A stretch of 63,866 nucleotides of DNA from Komarekiella atlantica HA4396-MV6. Lineage in GTDB: Bacteria; Cyanobacteriota; Cyanobacteriia; Cyanobacteriales; Nostocaceae. This document shows positions 44,169 to 53,424 of this stretch, piece after piece; within the stretch, counting starts at the first letter, position 1; every line of letters starts with the position of its first letter. Below the pieces are notes generated by a model. It worked only from the letters and a program-made list of their open reading frames with translations. It was not told the origin of the DNA and ran no database searches. The stretch is from NCBI GenBank assembly GCA_019359395.1, contig JAHHHK010000042.1:1-63866 (forward strand), in the 5' to 3' direction. The position numbers were made by a program, and so were the translations under genes.

Positions 44169-44440
44169 TTAATCCCAGCGTCGCCCAATGGACTCGACCC
44201 AATCGCACACCACAGCCCTACAACCGTCCTCAAAGTCAACAGCCACCTGCCACTGCCCCAAATATCCATTCCAAAACGGCTCACCCTCAGCAATCCCAAC
44301 AGCCTCACCGATTTTGGAGACTAGTTGATGGTAGAAGCTCCCAGCATTCTCTAACCCCTGCTGTAATCACAACTTTAGCCCTTTCCAGCCCCCGACAGCC
44401 TCATCTCATGTTTGGGAGGTATCGTGAGTGTCACAGACTT
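44169..44440 (-). pseudogene. decayed copy of the 95-aa gene of the replication locus
   Basis: The minus strand reads GLENAGSFYHQLVSKIGEAVGIAEGEPFWNGY and VAVDFEDGC..VVCDW, matching GLEGAGRFYQELVTKLGKAVGIADGEPVWNQY of the intact gene at 49442-49729. The 5' part is frameshifted. Confidence 0.7.
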
Positions 44441-44449
44441 AGGTTTGTA

Positions 44450-44930
44450 TTAAGGCATCCGGTTAGCACCTACTCAGGTATTCGACCACCTGAGAGCGTT
44501 TGACGGGTTACTTCATTCCGAATAACAATACACTGATACCTGATACCTTTAGAGTGACACTATTCACAAGGTTTGTTGGGGGTGCTTATTGGTCGAAGAG
44601 ATACTCGCCAATCCCTAATCCTTTTGCCTTTCGGCACAGCGTATCAGCCTTATTGCGCTGTTTATAATTATCGATGATTCAAGCGTGTCTTTCTTTCGTA
44701 CTCATGGATATCTTGCTTGGCGATTACCAGGTTTAGGCTCCCAGTAAGAGCGCCGTTCATTCCCGCTTTACCGATTGATGGCTAGTCTCTACAGTAGGGA
44801 AAGGGCTTTCACCTCAGCACTTGAAGGGTAGGATTCACACCTACAAGGTTATTCAGTTCTCTAGGCTTGAACCTAGGGGTTAATCCACATATATCCTTTT
44901 GGATACTTGTTTCTAACCAACGAATCGCAC
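44450..44930 (-). mobile_element. ORF-less group II intron-like element
   Basis: On the minus strand the element starts with GTGCG at 44930, the group II 5' consensus. Stretches typical of bacterial domain I follow: GTGAATCCTACC, AGGTGAAAGCCC, TACTGTAGAGACTAGCC, GGGAATGAACGG, GGAGCCTAAACC and AAGCAAGATATCCATGAGTA. It interrupts the space between the two genes of the decayed replication locus, whose paralogue at 49729 has no such DNA. No reverse-transcriptase ORF and no canonical domain V are visible, so it is probably inactive. Confidence 0.55.
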
Positions 44931-44959
44931 AACTCTATATTATTAGTGACTGACACCAA

Positions 44960-45259
44960 CTACCTTTGAAATAGTTCATCCCGCTTGAGCCACTGACTGA
45001 AGATACAATCTCGCTCATTGGCAGGTGGGACAAATTCATAAACGCATTCCCTGTTTTCCCTAGAACCAAGCCGAGCCACATAAGCTAATCTCAGCCCAAT
45101 CTTCGCCAATAACTTTTGTGCGATCACAATAGGTGTCAGCTTCTCCGATACAGAAACATTCAAATGGTTCTTGAGAGTACGCCGATGTTTGAGGGCCAAT
45201 GCTTTTAATTCCTGTAACTCCTCATCACCACCACGCAACTTTACTTTAGGAGTCAGCAA
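44960..45259 (-). pseudogene. C-terminal fragment of a CyRepA-like replication protein
   Basis: A 99-residue ORF. ELKALALKHRRTLKNHLNVSVSEKLTP and IAQKLLAKIGLRLAYVARLGS are nearly the same as residues in the last 110 of the protein at 49710-52727. The upstream 900 residues are gone. With the fragment at 44169 it forms a second, dead replication locus. Confidence 0.8.
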
Positions 45260-45399
45260 ATGTGAAAGTTATGCTAATTAAGCATTATACTCTTTTTTGT
45301 CCTACATTTTTGTTTAAGTCCCGTTAGCTGAGACACACTGATTACCTTTGCTGGCATTGACTTTGCCCCAACAAACTATCCATAAATCACTGTCTCACT

Positions 45400-47442
45400 T
45401 TACCCACCAGACAAGTTTGCTGGCTCAGGCTGTTCAAAAGCGTCTTTCTCTGATGAGATTGCAGCTTTCGCAGGCTTGGTTCCTGGCATAATCGCAAAGT
45501 CTGGGGTGAACTGGACTAAGACGCTCCGGAGTTGCTCGAAGACGTTGCGATCGCCCTCTAGCTTCGCCTTAAGGGCGACAATCAGATCCTCGAACGTGCT
45601 TAACCCAGCCATCACAGACTCCAGGTCGCTGCGGTTAATCGTAATCGTGAGATCTGGGTTTTCTGCCTCGAACCCCTTGATGTTAGTGAGCGTCGAGTTG
45701 CTCATTTCCACTACAAATTTTTCGCCGTTGTCGGGTGTAAATAAATTGATCGTAAATCTCATGCCTTCGGCTTTCTGACTATCCGTGCGAATGCTCATGA
45801 AGTCAAGCAAGAGTTCGGTGGACATGGCGCGGACTGTGTCCGGGCTGACCGTCTGTGCCGTGACACCACTGGGGAAGCCATTACGCAGTTCGTAGGCGGC
45901 TGAAAGGAAACTGTTACGGACACTGGGGCTTTCTTTCTGATAACCGATCTGTTCAAACACATCTGCCAAAAGGTCTTTTGCTTCCTGGTTATGAGGTTCG
46001 GCATAGACCAGCTTGTTGAGGATCTCCATCGCTTCGCGGTATTTGCCCTGATCGTGCAACTCCTTGCTTTTTGCCATAATCTTCTGTGCCCCCCCCATCA
46101 TCTCGATGTAGAGCGGAGCAGATTCGCTCGGCGAAAGTGGAACTAAGGTTGCCGGATTGGCATCCCAGTAACCAAGGTAGCGGTTGATGACAGCCCGACT
46201 ATTGTGTTCCTCGGAGCCGTGGTAACTGTGGGCAGCCCACTGTTGCTGCAAACTTAGGGGAAGCTTGTAAACATTATGGATCTCATTGATAGTCACGCCC
46301 TGGTTCGCCTGGTGCAGCACTTCGCTATTGAGATGGGCATAAGTATCCCTCTGAACACGCATGACCTCTTGAATCCGGTCATTTCCCCAACGGGGCCAGC
46401 TATGGGAGGCAAACATCACCTCCGCTTCCTGTCCAAAGAGATAAAGGGCTTCATTAATTTTCTTCGACCACTCCAGCGCATCTCGAACCAATGCACCCCG
46501 GAGTGTGTAGATGTTATGAATCGTACCGCAAATATTTTCTGCTGCCCAGAACGCCCTCCAGTCAGGGAAATAGGTGTTCATCTCGGCAGGAGCTTCGGTG
46601 CCTGGAGTGTTCTGAAACAACATTCTGACCCCATCAATGGTCAATTCCTCAATATCCTGCTCTATGTAACGGGTGGGTTCAATCAGTCCAACTCTGCCCG
46701 CTGCTGTGTTCTTGCCGATCGACTGATCGACATGACCAAACGGACTGCGTGGCAATAGCAAACCGTACTGAAAGAAGGCTCGACGGGTCATGGCAGTCCC
46801 CGAATACACGTTCTCCGCGATAGCATATTCCATGAAGCCAACCGGGGCGATAATCTGCACTCCTCCGTTCTTCACATCCGCCTCATCCACGACACCGCGT
46901 ACACCGCCGTAGTGATCAACATGGGAGTGAGAATACACAACGGCGACCACAGGGCGCTGACCGAGGTACTCATTGACTAGTTCTAGTGCTGCTCTTGAAG
47001 TTTCCTTACATGTCAACACGTCGAACAGAATCCAACCCGTATCGCCCCTGATAATCGTCATGTTGGCTAGGTCAAAACCGCGTACCTGGTAAATCTTATC
47101 GGGTAGGACTTCATACAGCCCGTAAGCCATATTAAGAATAGCCTGACGCTGTAATGAGGGGTGAATGCTGTCGAACACACTATCAAAGCTCTGCAACAGG
47201 AACTCATAGCTGCCCATGTCCCAGGCGACATTGCCTGCTTCCGCAATAATTTGCTTGTAAGGGGGTGCGGCGATAAAGCCTTTTTGCGCTTCTTCAAAAT
47301 CGCGTTTATCCTCGAATGGCAGGCTCTTGCGTAAACTGTTCTGTAATTCAATCGTGAATGAGGATGACAGCTTACCTTTCGCATCAAAGTGTCCATGATT
47401 TATGGCTTTGGAACCCAAAGTATTCGATTTTTCAATGCTCAT
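45400..47442 (-). CDS. alkylsulfatase (SdsA/BDS1-type metallo-β-lactamase fold)
   Basis: A 680-residue protein. VVYSHSHVDHYGG (H172, H174, D176, H177) is the two-zinc site. MTRRAFFQYGLLLPRSPFGHVDQSIGK, FPDWRAFWAAENICGTIHNIYTLRGA and FASHSWPRWGN are family signatures. A dimerisation region follows, then an SCP2-like lipid-binding C-terminus (about 555-660). These enzymes cleave long-chain alkyl sulfates such as SDS to the alcohol and sulfate. No signal peptide is seen, so the enzyme is likely cytoplasmic. It is the main gene of a sulfate-ester cargo. Confidence 0.9.
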   Translation of the reverse strand: MSIEKSNTLGSKAINHGHFDAKGKLSSSFTIELQNSLRKSLPFEDKRDFEEAQKGFIAAPPYKQIIAEAGNVAWDMGSYEFLLQSFDSVFDSIHPSLQRQAILNMAYGLYEVLPDKIYQVRGFDLANMTIIRGDTGWILFDVLTCKETSRAALELVNEYLGQRPVVAVVYSHSHVDHYGGVRGVVDEADVKNGGVQIIAPVGFMEYAIAENVYSGTAMTRRAFFQYGLLLPRSPFGHVDQSIGKNTAAGRVGLIEPTRYIEQDIEELTIDGVRMLFQNTPGTEAPAEMNTYFPDWRAFWAAENICGTIHNIYTLRGALVRDALEWSKKINEALYLFGQEAEVMFASHSWPRWGNDRIQEVMRVQRDTYAHLNSEVLHQANQGVTINEIHNVYKLPLSLQQQWAAHSYHGSEEHNSRAVINRYLGYWDANPATLVPLSPSESAPLYIEMMGGAQKIMAKSKELHDQGKYREAMEILNKLVYAEPHNQEAKDLLADVFEQIGYQKESPSVRNSFLSAAYELRNGFPSGVTAQTVSPDTVRAMSTELLLDFMSIRTDSQKAEGMRFTINLFTPDNGEKFVVEMSNSTLTNIKGFEAENPDLTITINRSDLESVMAGLSTFEDLIVALKAKLEGDRNVFEQLRSVLVQFTPDFAIMPGTKPAKAAISSEKDAFEQPEPANLSGG

Positions 47443-47507
47443 TTAACTTTCTCCAAGATTCAGCAAGAGAACACGGTAGAAACCAAAACCAAGTCCTCAG
47501 CATGATT

Positions 47508-47783
47508 TTATACTTTAGTCGGTTGTAGTGAACACAACGCCGTTGTGTGTAGATTGTTGTAGCGCAAGCCATTGGCAGCTAATGCGTCTAGGTTGGGTGT
47601 TTTGATGGGACTTCCATAGTTACCAAATTGTCCAAAATCCGTATCATCGAAAACGATAAATAGCACGTTTGGCGTGTCTTCTCTGGCTCGCAAAGGTTCT
47701 GACTAAGCCGGACTAGAGCGATCAACTGTCCGTCCGATCACACCAGGGAAAGTGTTTCCGGGTTTATATTCATACACAGACAT
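47508..47783 (-). pseudogene. arylsulfatase, broken at the active site
   Basis: The minus strand starts MSVYEYKPGNTFPGVIGRTVDRS, has an in-frame TAG after SSPA, and continues PNVLFIVFDDTDFGQFGNYGSPIKTPNLDALAANGLRY. It ends HTTALCSLQPTKV, where functional arylsulfatases have C-S-P-T-R, the formylglycine motif. At least 80% of the protein is missing. Confidence 0.8.
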
Positions 47784-47813
47784 AGAACTAAACTCCTGAG
47801 AATATTGCAACAC

Positions 47814-48251
47814 CTAAAAATTCAAGGATTTAATTACCACACCAACAAAACTAACTAAGCCAATCACTAGCAAAGCCACTCCAACAATTTCCGCACTGTG
47901 AGAGGTTTCGTAAGTATAGCGATCGCTTTGAAATTGTTGGAGTAGTTGACGATGTTCCCTCAACCCTAAAGCCATCCCCAACATTCCCGTGCCAATAAAA
48001 GACAGCCCCACAATGACTGAAAATCTCACTGGGTTAAGTTTATGACTCAGGTGAGTATTTTCAATCGCTCTCACGATGGTGGGGATACCAAAGCCGAAAC
48101 CAATCAACGAGAGACAGGTACGTATCCAAGCCATTAAGGTGCGATCTGCTGCCGCTCGACTGCGGTATTTAGCCAGTTCGGTACGATCTGCTGCTAAATC
48201 ATTGGTAGAAGGCTGCTTGGGTATTTCTGGGTTGACGGATGGCTGACTCAT
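47814..48251 (-). CDS. DUF202 (YidH-type) membrane protein
   Basis: A 145-residue protein. LAADRTELAKYRSRAAADRTLMAWIRTCLSLIGFGFGI is the DUF202 hallmark. Three membrane helices are predicted. Function unknown. The start overlaps the stop of the transporter gene upstream (4 bases), so both are cotranscribed. Confidence 0.85.
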   Translation of the reverse strand: MSQPSVNPEIPKQPSTNDLAADRTELAKYRSRAAADRTLMAWIRTCLSLIGFGFGIPTIVRAIENTHLSHKLNPVRFSVIVGLSFIGTGMLGMALGLREHRQLLQQFQSDRYTYETSHSAEIVGVALLVIGLVSFVGVVIKSLNF

Positions 48252-49135
48252 AAGGGGTTTCCGGCTAATCTGCGTTTATTCCAGATGGAGTAGGGAAAAC
48301 CTATAAAGGCTCCCAAAATTAAGTAAGCCACCAGCGTCGGAATCACCTGCTGCTGTACATGATTCAAAATAGCGATAAACAAAGCTAAACCAAAATTGCG
48401 AGCAATACAGAAAATCGCCAAGATAGATCGGGTATCATCATCGAGTCTGCCTAAAGTGTGTCCAATTCCTAGAGAGGCAATCACCATAATTGCGATCACT
48501 ACGAGTGGTAATCCCCAAACCTGGAAAAACAGTGGTAGCCCTAAGATGCACGCTAAAATAACCAGCCCCAAAAAGAGACTATCAGCAATAAAACTTAAGG
48601 GTTGGGCGATCTTTTGAGCAAATGTAGGAGCGAACTTTTGCATTAAAAGACCGAGACTGATAGGCAATATCTGCACCATAATGACTTGCCGGGCAACTTC
48701 TAAAATTGCCACTTTTTGTAAAATATTGTCAAATAAGGTGGCGAAAATCGTCAAGGTGAGGGGAGTAACAAAAACCGCAAGTATTGCGAGGGTAAGCTGA
48801 AGACTCGCTGCATAGCCTAAGCTACCTCCAGCCCTTTGCGCTCGCTTTGTACTTAGAGGCGCACCTGGAGAAGCTGCCAATAAAGCTAATCCCATCATCA
48901 CTTCTGGCGGTAAGTTAAACAGTTTTAGCAGAAGAATAACTACTAGAGGAACAAGCAGCGACACGGCTAGAAACGCACGGAATACTAAAGCAAGTTTTCG
49001 CCAGAAAGAGAGCATCTTTTCAAAACAGAGGTTGCTCCCTATGGCTAACATCAGAGAAAAAATAGTGATTTTAACAAGAATCAGTAGTAGAGGATGGTGC
49101 ATGGTTTTCAAATGGTTGACACTGAATCTGGTCAA
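48248..49135 (-). CDS. BASS-type (bile acid:sodium symporter fold) transporter
   Basis: A 295-residue protein with about nine hydrophobic segments. GLALLAASPGAPLSTKRAQRAGGSLGYAASLQL is like the family's conserved ASPGG..S / G....S region. FCIARNFGLALFIAI matches the R-N..LAL element in the second repeat. It lies next to sulfatase genes and could import organic sulfates or export the products, but the substrate is inference. Confidence 0.7.
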   Translation of the reverse strand: MTRFSVNHLKTMHHPLLLILVKITIFSLMLAIGSNLCFEKMLSFWRKLALVFRAFLAVSLLVPLVVILLLKLFNLPPEVMMGLALLAASPGAPLSTKRAQRAGGSLGYAASLQLTLAILAVFVTPLTLTIFATLFDNILQKVAILEVARQVIMVQILPISLGLLMQKFAPTFAQKIAQPLSFIADSLFLGLVILACILGLPLFFQVWGLPLVVIAIMVIASLGIGHTLGRLDDDTRSILAIFCIARNFGLALFIAILNHVQQQVIPTLVAYLILGAFIGFPYSIWNKRRLAGNPL

Positions 49136-49441
49136 AAGCAGTTGGTAGGTGAGTGATCGCTTCCTAAGCCAACCTCATCATTTGATTATTATTCTCATTA
49201 AGAACCTGCAAAATAAGCTAATTAGCATTTAAATTGCAACGTAGTCACTATTTGCTTTATTTTCTGTCTGACGATGCCACTTAATGACTAACTAGCTCGC
49301 CCTGATTCAATACTTTATTTAGTAAAGATTTCAATTCATCTACTGATAGGAATAGTCTTTGGAATTTGATATCAATACATAAATGACTTGTGTATGTAAT
49401 ACTGTATTACTGGTGTGACACCGACGAATGACACCGACGAA
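49136..49441. repeat. gap downstream of the replication genes with short tandem repeats
   Basis: At about 49415-49448 the motif TGACACCGACGAA occurs twice in tandem, followed by TCACACC and preceded by GGTG, in a row just after the rep-operon 3' end. GTGACTGACACCA-like sequence also stands between the two rep genes. No gene is seen. Confidence 0.45.
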
Positions 49442-49729
49442 TCACACCGCCACTAACCAATCACAGGCAACTGATTTACAACCCGTCGCAAAGTTAACGG
49501 CGACTTGCCAGCAACCTTGATACTGGTTCCACACTGGCTCTCCATCAGCAATACCAACAGCCTTGCCAAGCTTAGTAACTAACTCTTGGTAAAACCGACC
49601 AGCACCCTCCAAGCCTTGCTGTACCCTCACCTGTAAACCTTTCCACCTAGTAGCAGCATCACTGACCACCGCCTCATCTAAAGTTTGGGGGATATCTTGT
49701 GGTGTCGTGTCAATGACTTGAGTATGCAT
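49442..49729 (-). CDS. small protein coupled to the replication gene
   Basis: A 95-residue protein. GLEGAGRFYQELVTKLGKAVGIADGEPVWNQY..CWQVAVNFATGC. It overlaps the replication gene by 20 bases, and its remnant beside the dead rep copy at 44169 shows that the pairing is conserved. Unknown function, perhaps copy control. Confidence 0.65.
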   Translation of the reverse strand: MHTQVIDTTPQDIPQTLDEAVVSDAATRWKGLQVRVQQGLEGAGRFYQELVTKLGKAVGIADGEPVWNQYQGCWQVAVNFATGCKSVACDWLVAV

Positions 49730-52727
49730 ATCTATAATTATTAGTGGTGACTGACACCAAATCAGAATTTACACTTTGACGAGCTGTTTCATCCCGACTT
49801 AACCACCGTTCAAAAATCAAATTGCGCTCATCCTTGGGTGGCACAAACTCATAAACGCATTCCCGATTCTCCTTAGAACCAAGCCGAGCCACATACTTTA
49901 ATTTCAGCCCTATCTTAGCAAGTAGTTTTTGTGCGATCGCCACCGGAGTCAGCTTCTCTGATACAGAGACATTCAAGTGATTCTTGAGAACATACCGATG
50001 TTTGAGGGCCAGCGCTTTCAACTCCTGCATCGCCTCGTCAGACCCTCGTAAGCGTTCCCCAGGCGTGAGAAACTGCAACAAGTTTAGTCTCTCCAACAAT
50101 AAGACAGCAGTTAATAGCTGCCCCTTGTTAAAATCCGGCTTCCAGATAGCATTATTCCCGGCTTCGGCTTGTGCCTTTGCTCGTTTAGCATCACGATTTG
50201 TAAGATACTCTCGCCCCAGTGTCAGATAATAGTGCATTCGCAGTTGAGGATACCAGCCATCGTCATCCTTCTCTACCAAATTAGGAGTCACATCAATTTC
50301 ATAGCGGCGGGATAACTCGGCTTTGCGCTGCTGGTGTCGTTCAGTTTTGGTTTTGGCACGTTTATCTTGCAGTTTCTTCAATTCAATTTGGGAAAGTTCA
50401 TTAGCAGAGGCGATCGCCTGACACTCGGCAGTATACAATTGTTCGGATGCAGCCTTAACTTCTTCCAAAACTTCCTTGCTTTCATCCTCATCGATATCAT
50501 CCGCATCAATAATTGTGTAGCCATCCACTACCAACCCAGCAAGCACAGATTCTTCATACCGTTTCATTTCAACGTTAATCACACATCCGCGTTTACCCCA
50601 AGTCTGTAACGATTCTGGCTGAAAATTCTGGTCAATATAACTCAAATCCGCATTGTCCGCTGCGGACAATAAGGCAATATTCGCTCGTGTTGCTGTATGT
50701 TGACTGCCTAAAAGCGCGCCCATCGATGTAGAACCATTACCAACAGTTCCCATACCCCGCTTTCTTACCCAAATGTGACGGTCAACTGTCTCACGTAACC
50801 TTGCCAACATCTGACGCACAGAGTTAACCGGTTGCACTCCCTGAAATATTCCCCAAACAGCAGTGAAATGTCCTTTGATATCAATTGATACACCAGTTTC
50901 TAAACTTGGGGAAGCTATCACTAGGTCGTACTGGGTCAGAATCTCCTTGAGATGAGCGATACAGCCGAAAGCTGGGTGCGAGGGGTCAGCCACAGATTCA
51001 CTGTCAATTCGCAGTATTTGCAGATGGGGAAATTTCCGCCGAAACCGTTCTTCTAGTGCTTGTGTTCCCCATTTAGATTTGACTTTCTGGGCAGAACAGC
51101 ACAATAAATGATGTCCTCTACTGGCTATTGCTTTGTCTAATGCTGCAATTAAATCTTTGGGATTTTTGCCACCGTAGTTGTAACAATTACCAGCATTGTG
51201 ACGATAGTTGTTGACGATCACGAACGGATTAACCCGATATTCACCAGCTAAGGAAAGGACATACTTGACATCACTATCTGAAACATCGGCGCTAGACAGA
51301 TAAATCTTTCCCTGACTGCTGCCCAAAACATTCTGTACCAGTTGTTTAAGGTTTTTGAGAACGGATACACGACGCTTGGCTACTTCAGTACCAGAGTTGA
51401 GTAAATGCCAGAAAACTTGATCGCACTCATCTACGATCACAATATCATTCGTCCAATCATTGGGATTAAATCGCGCCTGGCTTTCCTGATGCAGCGAATC
51501 AACACACACGCCGTAACCTAGCAAGTCGCCTGTTTCCGAAGTGTGTACTTCTGTAACATAGTTGACACCAAAGCGATTACACAATGCCTCGCCCAGTTGG
51601 ATGCGATGGGTGAGGATTAACACCCGTCGCCCTTGTTCATGGGCTTTCGCCACTTCACCAAACAACCACTCGGTTTTACCCGAACCTTTGGGTGCTTTGA
51701 GGATAATCAGTTTTTCGCCTTCGGGAACAAACAACTGACCCAGGAATCTCTGATTGAGTGCGATCGCCGGCGGGTAAGTCAACAGGGTAAACAGCTTGAT
51801 TTCCCATAGTTCCATTGCTTCGGCAGTGTTGTAGAGGGCATGAAAAGCGTCTTGTCCTTTGGCCACAATGAAGTCATCGATTCCTTTTTCTTGTCCAGCA
51901 GGTAGGTCAATCACCCGTAGGAAACAACCCTCGTTCATCAATAACTTCCCCATACGACTGATGGCGGTTCTGACACGCTGAACTGTCTGGGGGTTTGTGT
52001 CTTGGTCAAAGCAAATGTTAACTTGTCTACCTTTTGTGGCAAAGTGCTTGAGGTCTGGAATGAGAAAGGGTTTCCCGATGGCAGTACCGTACTCGTCTTG
52101 TGGTGTACGGTATCCAGCGTTCACACCGGGGATGGCGATCGCAGCGTAACCAGCTGTTAGTAATGCCCCCGCTTTCTTGACCCCTTCGACAATTGTGATT
52201 GGCACATTATGCCGCCAGACCCAGTGCCAGAAGCCGCCAGGGTGTTCTAAGTCTTCTTGGGTGATTGGGATACCGCAACGATTTGAAACTTTCACCCAAA
52301 TGCGATTTGGTACTAAGAGGAAGAAAGCGCGTGTTTCTTCCCTGTATGGGTGTTCGTATTTGATGAATTTGTGAATCTTCTGGCGGTCACGTCGGGGGTG
52401 GTCGGGTTTGAAACAGCCCCACATCATTAGAACATAGTTGTTAAGTGGGTCAACGCCATTGCACCACCAGCCGCCTAGTTCTATGTGCTGGTATTTGTTC
52501 AAATCGCGATCGCGCAGTCGTCCATCATTACGACGGGAGATTTTGGAGCTGTAGAGCAGATATTCATAAGGTACGGTATCAGAGAGCGATCGCACATTCA
52601 GGGCAATAATTTCTTCGTCAACGCCACTACTGAGCCATTCAGTTAAATGTTTGGTTTGAGAATCGGTCTGTAAATTCATATCCTCTCCTTCAATAGACGC
52701 ATGAAAATGGAGCGGCATTGCACCCAT
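49710..52727 (-). CDS. CyRepA-like plasmid replication protein (DUF3854 plus helicase)
   Basis: A 1005-residue protein. Residues 50-310 are a DUF3854 Toprim-like domain (EGVKK 181-185, CFDQDT 239-244), a primase-type fold. Residues 335-700 are a helicase domain with Walker A APKGSGKT (345-352), DECD (433-436), ASPSLETGVSI and QMLARLRE. A coiled coil and a C-terminal DNA-binding-like part follow. This fits the CyRepA family of cyanobacterial plasmid initiators. It is likely the replication initiator of this plasmid. M17 (MNLQTDSQ) is an alternative start with a good AGGAGAGG before it. Confidence 0.85.
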   Translation of the reverse strand: MGAMPLHFHASIEGEDMNLQTDSQTKHLTEWLSSGVDEEIIALNVRSLSDTVPYEYLLYSSKISRRNDGRLRDRDLNKYQHIELGGWWCNGVDPLNNYVLMMWGCFKPDHPRRDRQKIHKFIKYEHPYREETRAFFLLVPNRIWVKVSNRCGIPITQEDLEHPGGFWHWVWRHNVPITIVEGVKKAGALLTAGYAAIAIPGVNAGYRTPQDEYGTAIGKPFLIPDLKHFATKGRQVNICFDQDTNPQTVQRVRTAISRMGKLLMNEGCFLRVIDLPAGQEKGIDDFIVAKGQDAFHALYNTAEAMELWEIKLFTLLTYPPAIALNQRFLGQLFVPEGEKLIILKAPKGSGKTEWLFGEVAKAHEQGRRVLILTHRIQLGEALCNRFGVNYVTEVHTSETGDLLGYGVCVDSLHQESQARFNPNDWTNDIVIVDECDQVFWHLLNSGTEVAKRRVSVLKNLKQLVQNVLGSSQGKIYLSSADVSDSDVKYVLSLAGEYRVNPFVIVNNYRHNAGNCYNYGGKNPKDLIAALDKAIASRGHHLLCCSAQKVKSKWGTQALEERFRRKFPHLQILRIDSESVADPSHPAFGCIAHLKEILTQYDLVIASPSLETGVSIDIKGHFTAVWGIFQGVQPVNSVRQMLARLRETVDRHIWVRKRGMGTVGNGSTSMGALLGSQHTATRANIALLSAADNADLSYIDQNFQPESLQTWGKRGCVINVEMKRYEESVLAGLVVDGYTIIDADDIDEDESKEVLEEVKAASEQLYTAECQAIASANELSQIELKKLQDKRAKTKTERHQQRKAELSRRYEIDVTPNLVEKDDDGWYPQLRMHYYLTLGREYLTNRDAKRAKAQAEAGNNAIWKPDFNKGQLLTAVLLLERLNLLQFLTPGERLRGSDEAMQELKALALKHRYVLKNHLNVSVSEKLTPVAIAQKLLAKIGLKLKYVARLGSKENRECVYEFVPPKDERNLIFERWLSRDETARQSVNSDLVSVTTNNYRYAYSSH

Positions 52728-52794
52728 GCCGCCGATTCAAACTTTTTGCAATACTTGTGCTGGCTATGAAGTAGTTATAAAGGCAGCTACAGCG

Positions 52795-53394
52795 TTATCT
52801 ACTGCCTCCGGTGTGCGGTCGAAATGTCAGATTAATCCGAGTGCCAACCAATTTGTTCGTCTTAGGAACTTGATGCAGATGAGTTGACTGGCAACCTAGA
52901 TGCATCACAAGCAAGCTGCCGTGTTCCAGCCAGAAGTCCGTTGGTCTACCGCCGATGGGCTTGATTTGGAATTTGCGCGATGACCCTAAGCTCAAGGAAG
53001 CGATCGCCGGCTCCAATCCCATCGACACTTCATTGTCAGCGTGCCAGCCGATAGAGTCTTGACCACTACGGTATTGGTTGCCGATGACGATGCGGAACTT
53101 ATAGCCTGTAAGGGCAGTGATAGAATCCCTTATGTTAGACAGTTCGTCTGTCCAACATAGGGGTTTGAGAAGGACACTCTTTGAATAGAGATAGTCACAG
53201 CCTTTATCACCGTAGATACATTCGAGGCGGGGAACAGGCATAGTTTTACCGACCATCCTGATATAATTTTGCTGCCACTCCAGTTTCAGACAGTGTTGAT
53301 AGAGTTCATCTGCTTGCTGCCTTCCCAAGAAATCGGGATAGTAGGTGACGGGTAAAACTGAGGTTGATTGGGGAAATAAATCGAGTTGTTGCAT
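52795..53394 (-). CDS. AlkB-type 2-oxoglutarate/Fe(II) dioxygenase
   Basis: A 199-residue protein. GWHADNE gives H118-x-D120, HLHQVPK gives H174, and R186INLTFR192 gives the 2-oxoglutarate-binding RxNxTFR. RLECIYGDKGCDYLY and IGNQYRSGQDSIGWH match the AlkB homologue 2-like branch, which repairs alkylated bases in DNA. All catalytic residues are present. It lies 67 bases upstream of the replication gene on the same strand, so DNA repair is tied to plasmid replication by position. Confidence 0.88.
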   Translation of the reverse strand: MQQLDLFPQSTSVLPVTYYPDFLGRQQADELYQHCLKLEWQQNYIRMVGKTMPVPRLECIYGDKGCDYLYSKSVLLKPLCWTDELSNIRDSITALTGYKFRIVIGNQYRSGQDSIGWHADNEVSMGLEPAIASLSLGSSRKFQIKPIGGRPTDFWLEHGSLLVMHLGCQSTHLHQVPKTNKLVGTRINLTFRPHTGGSR

Positions 53395-53424
53395 GGTACT
53401 TTCTCCAGCTAAAACATATAGTGG

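Noticed and set aside
44560-44660. Possible maturase ORF in the group II intron-like element
   Set aside because: The minus strand reads only about 24 sensible codons (RNKADTLCRKAKGLGIGEYLFDQ-type) before stops, far too short for a reverse transcriptase.
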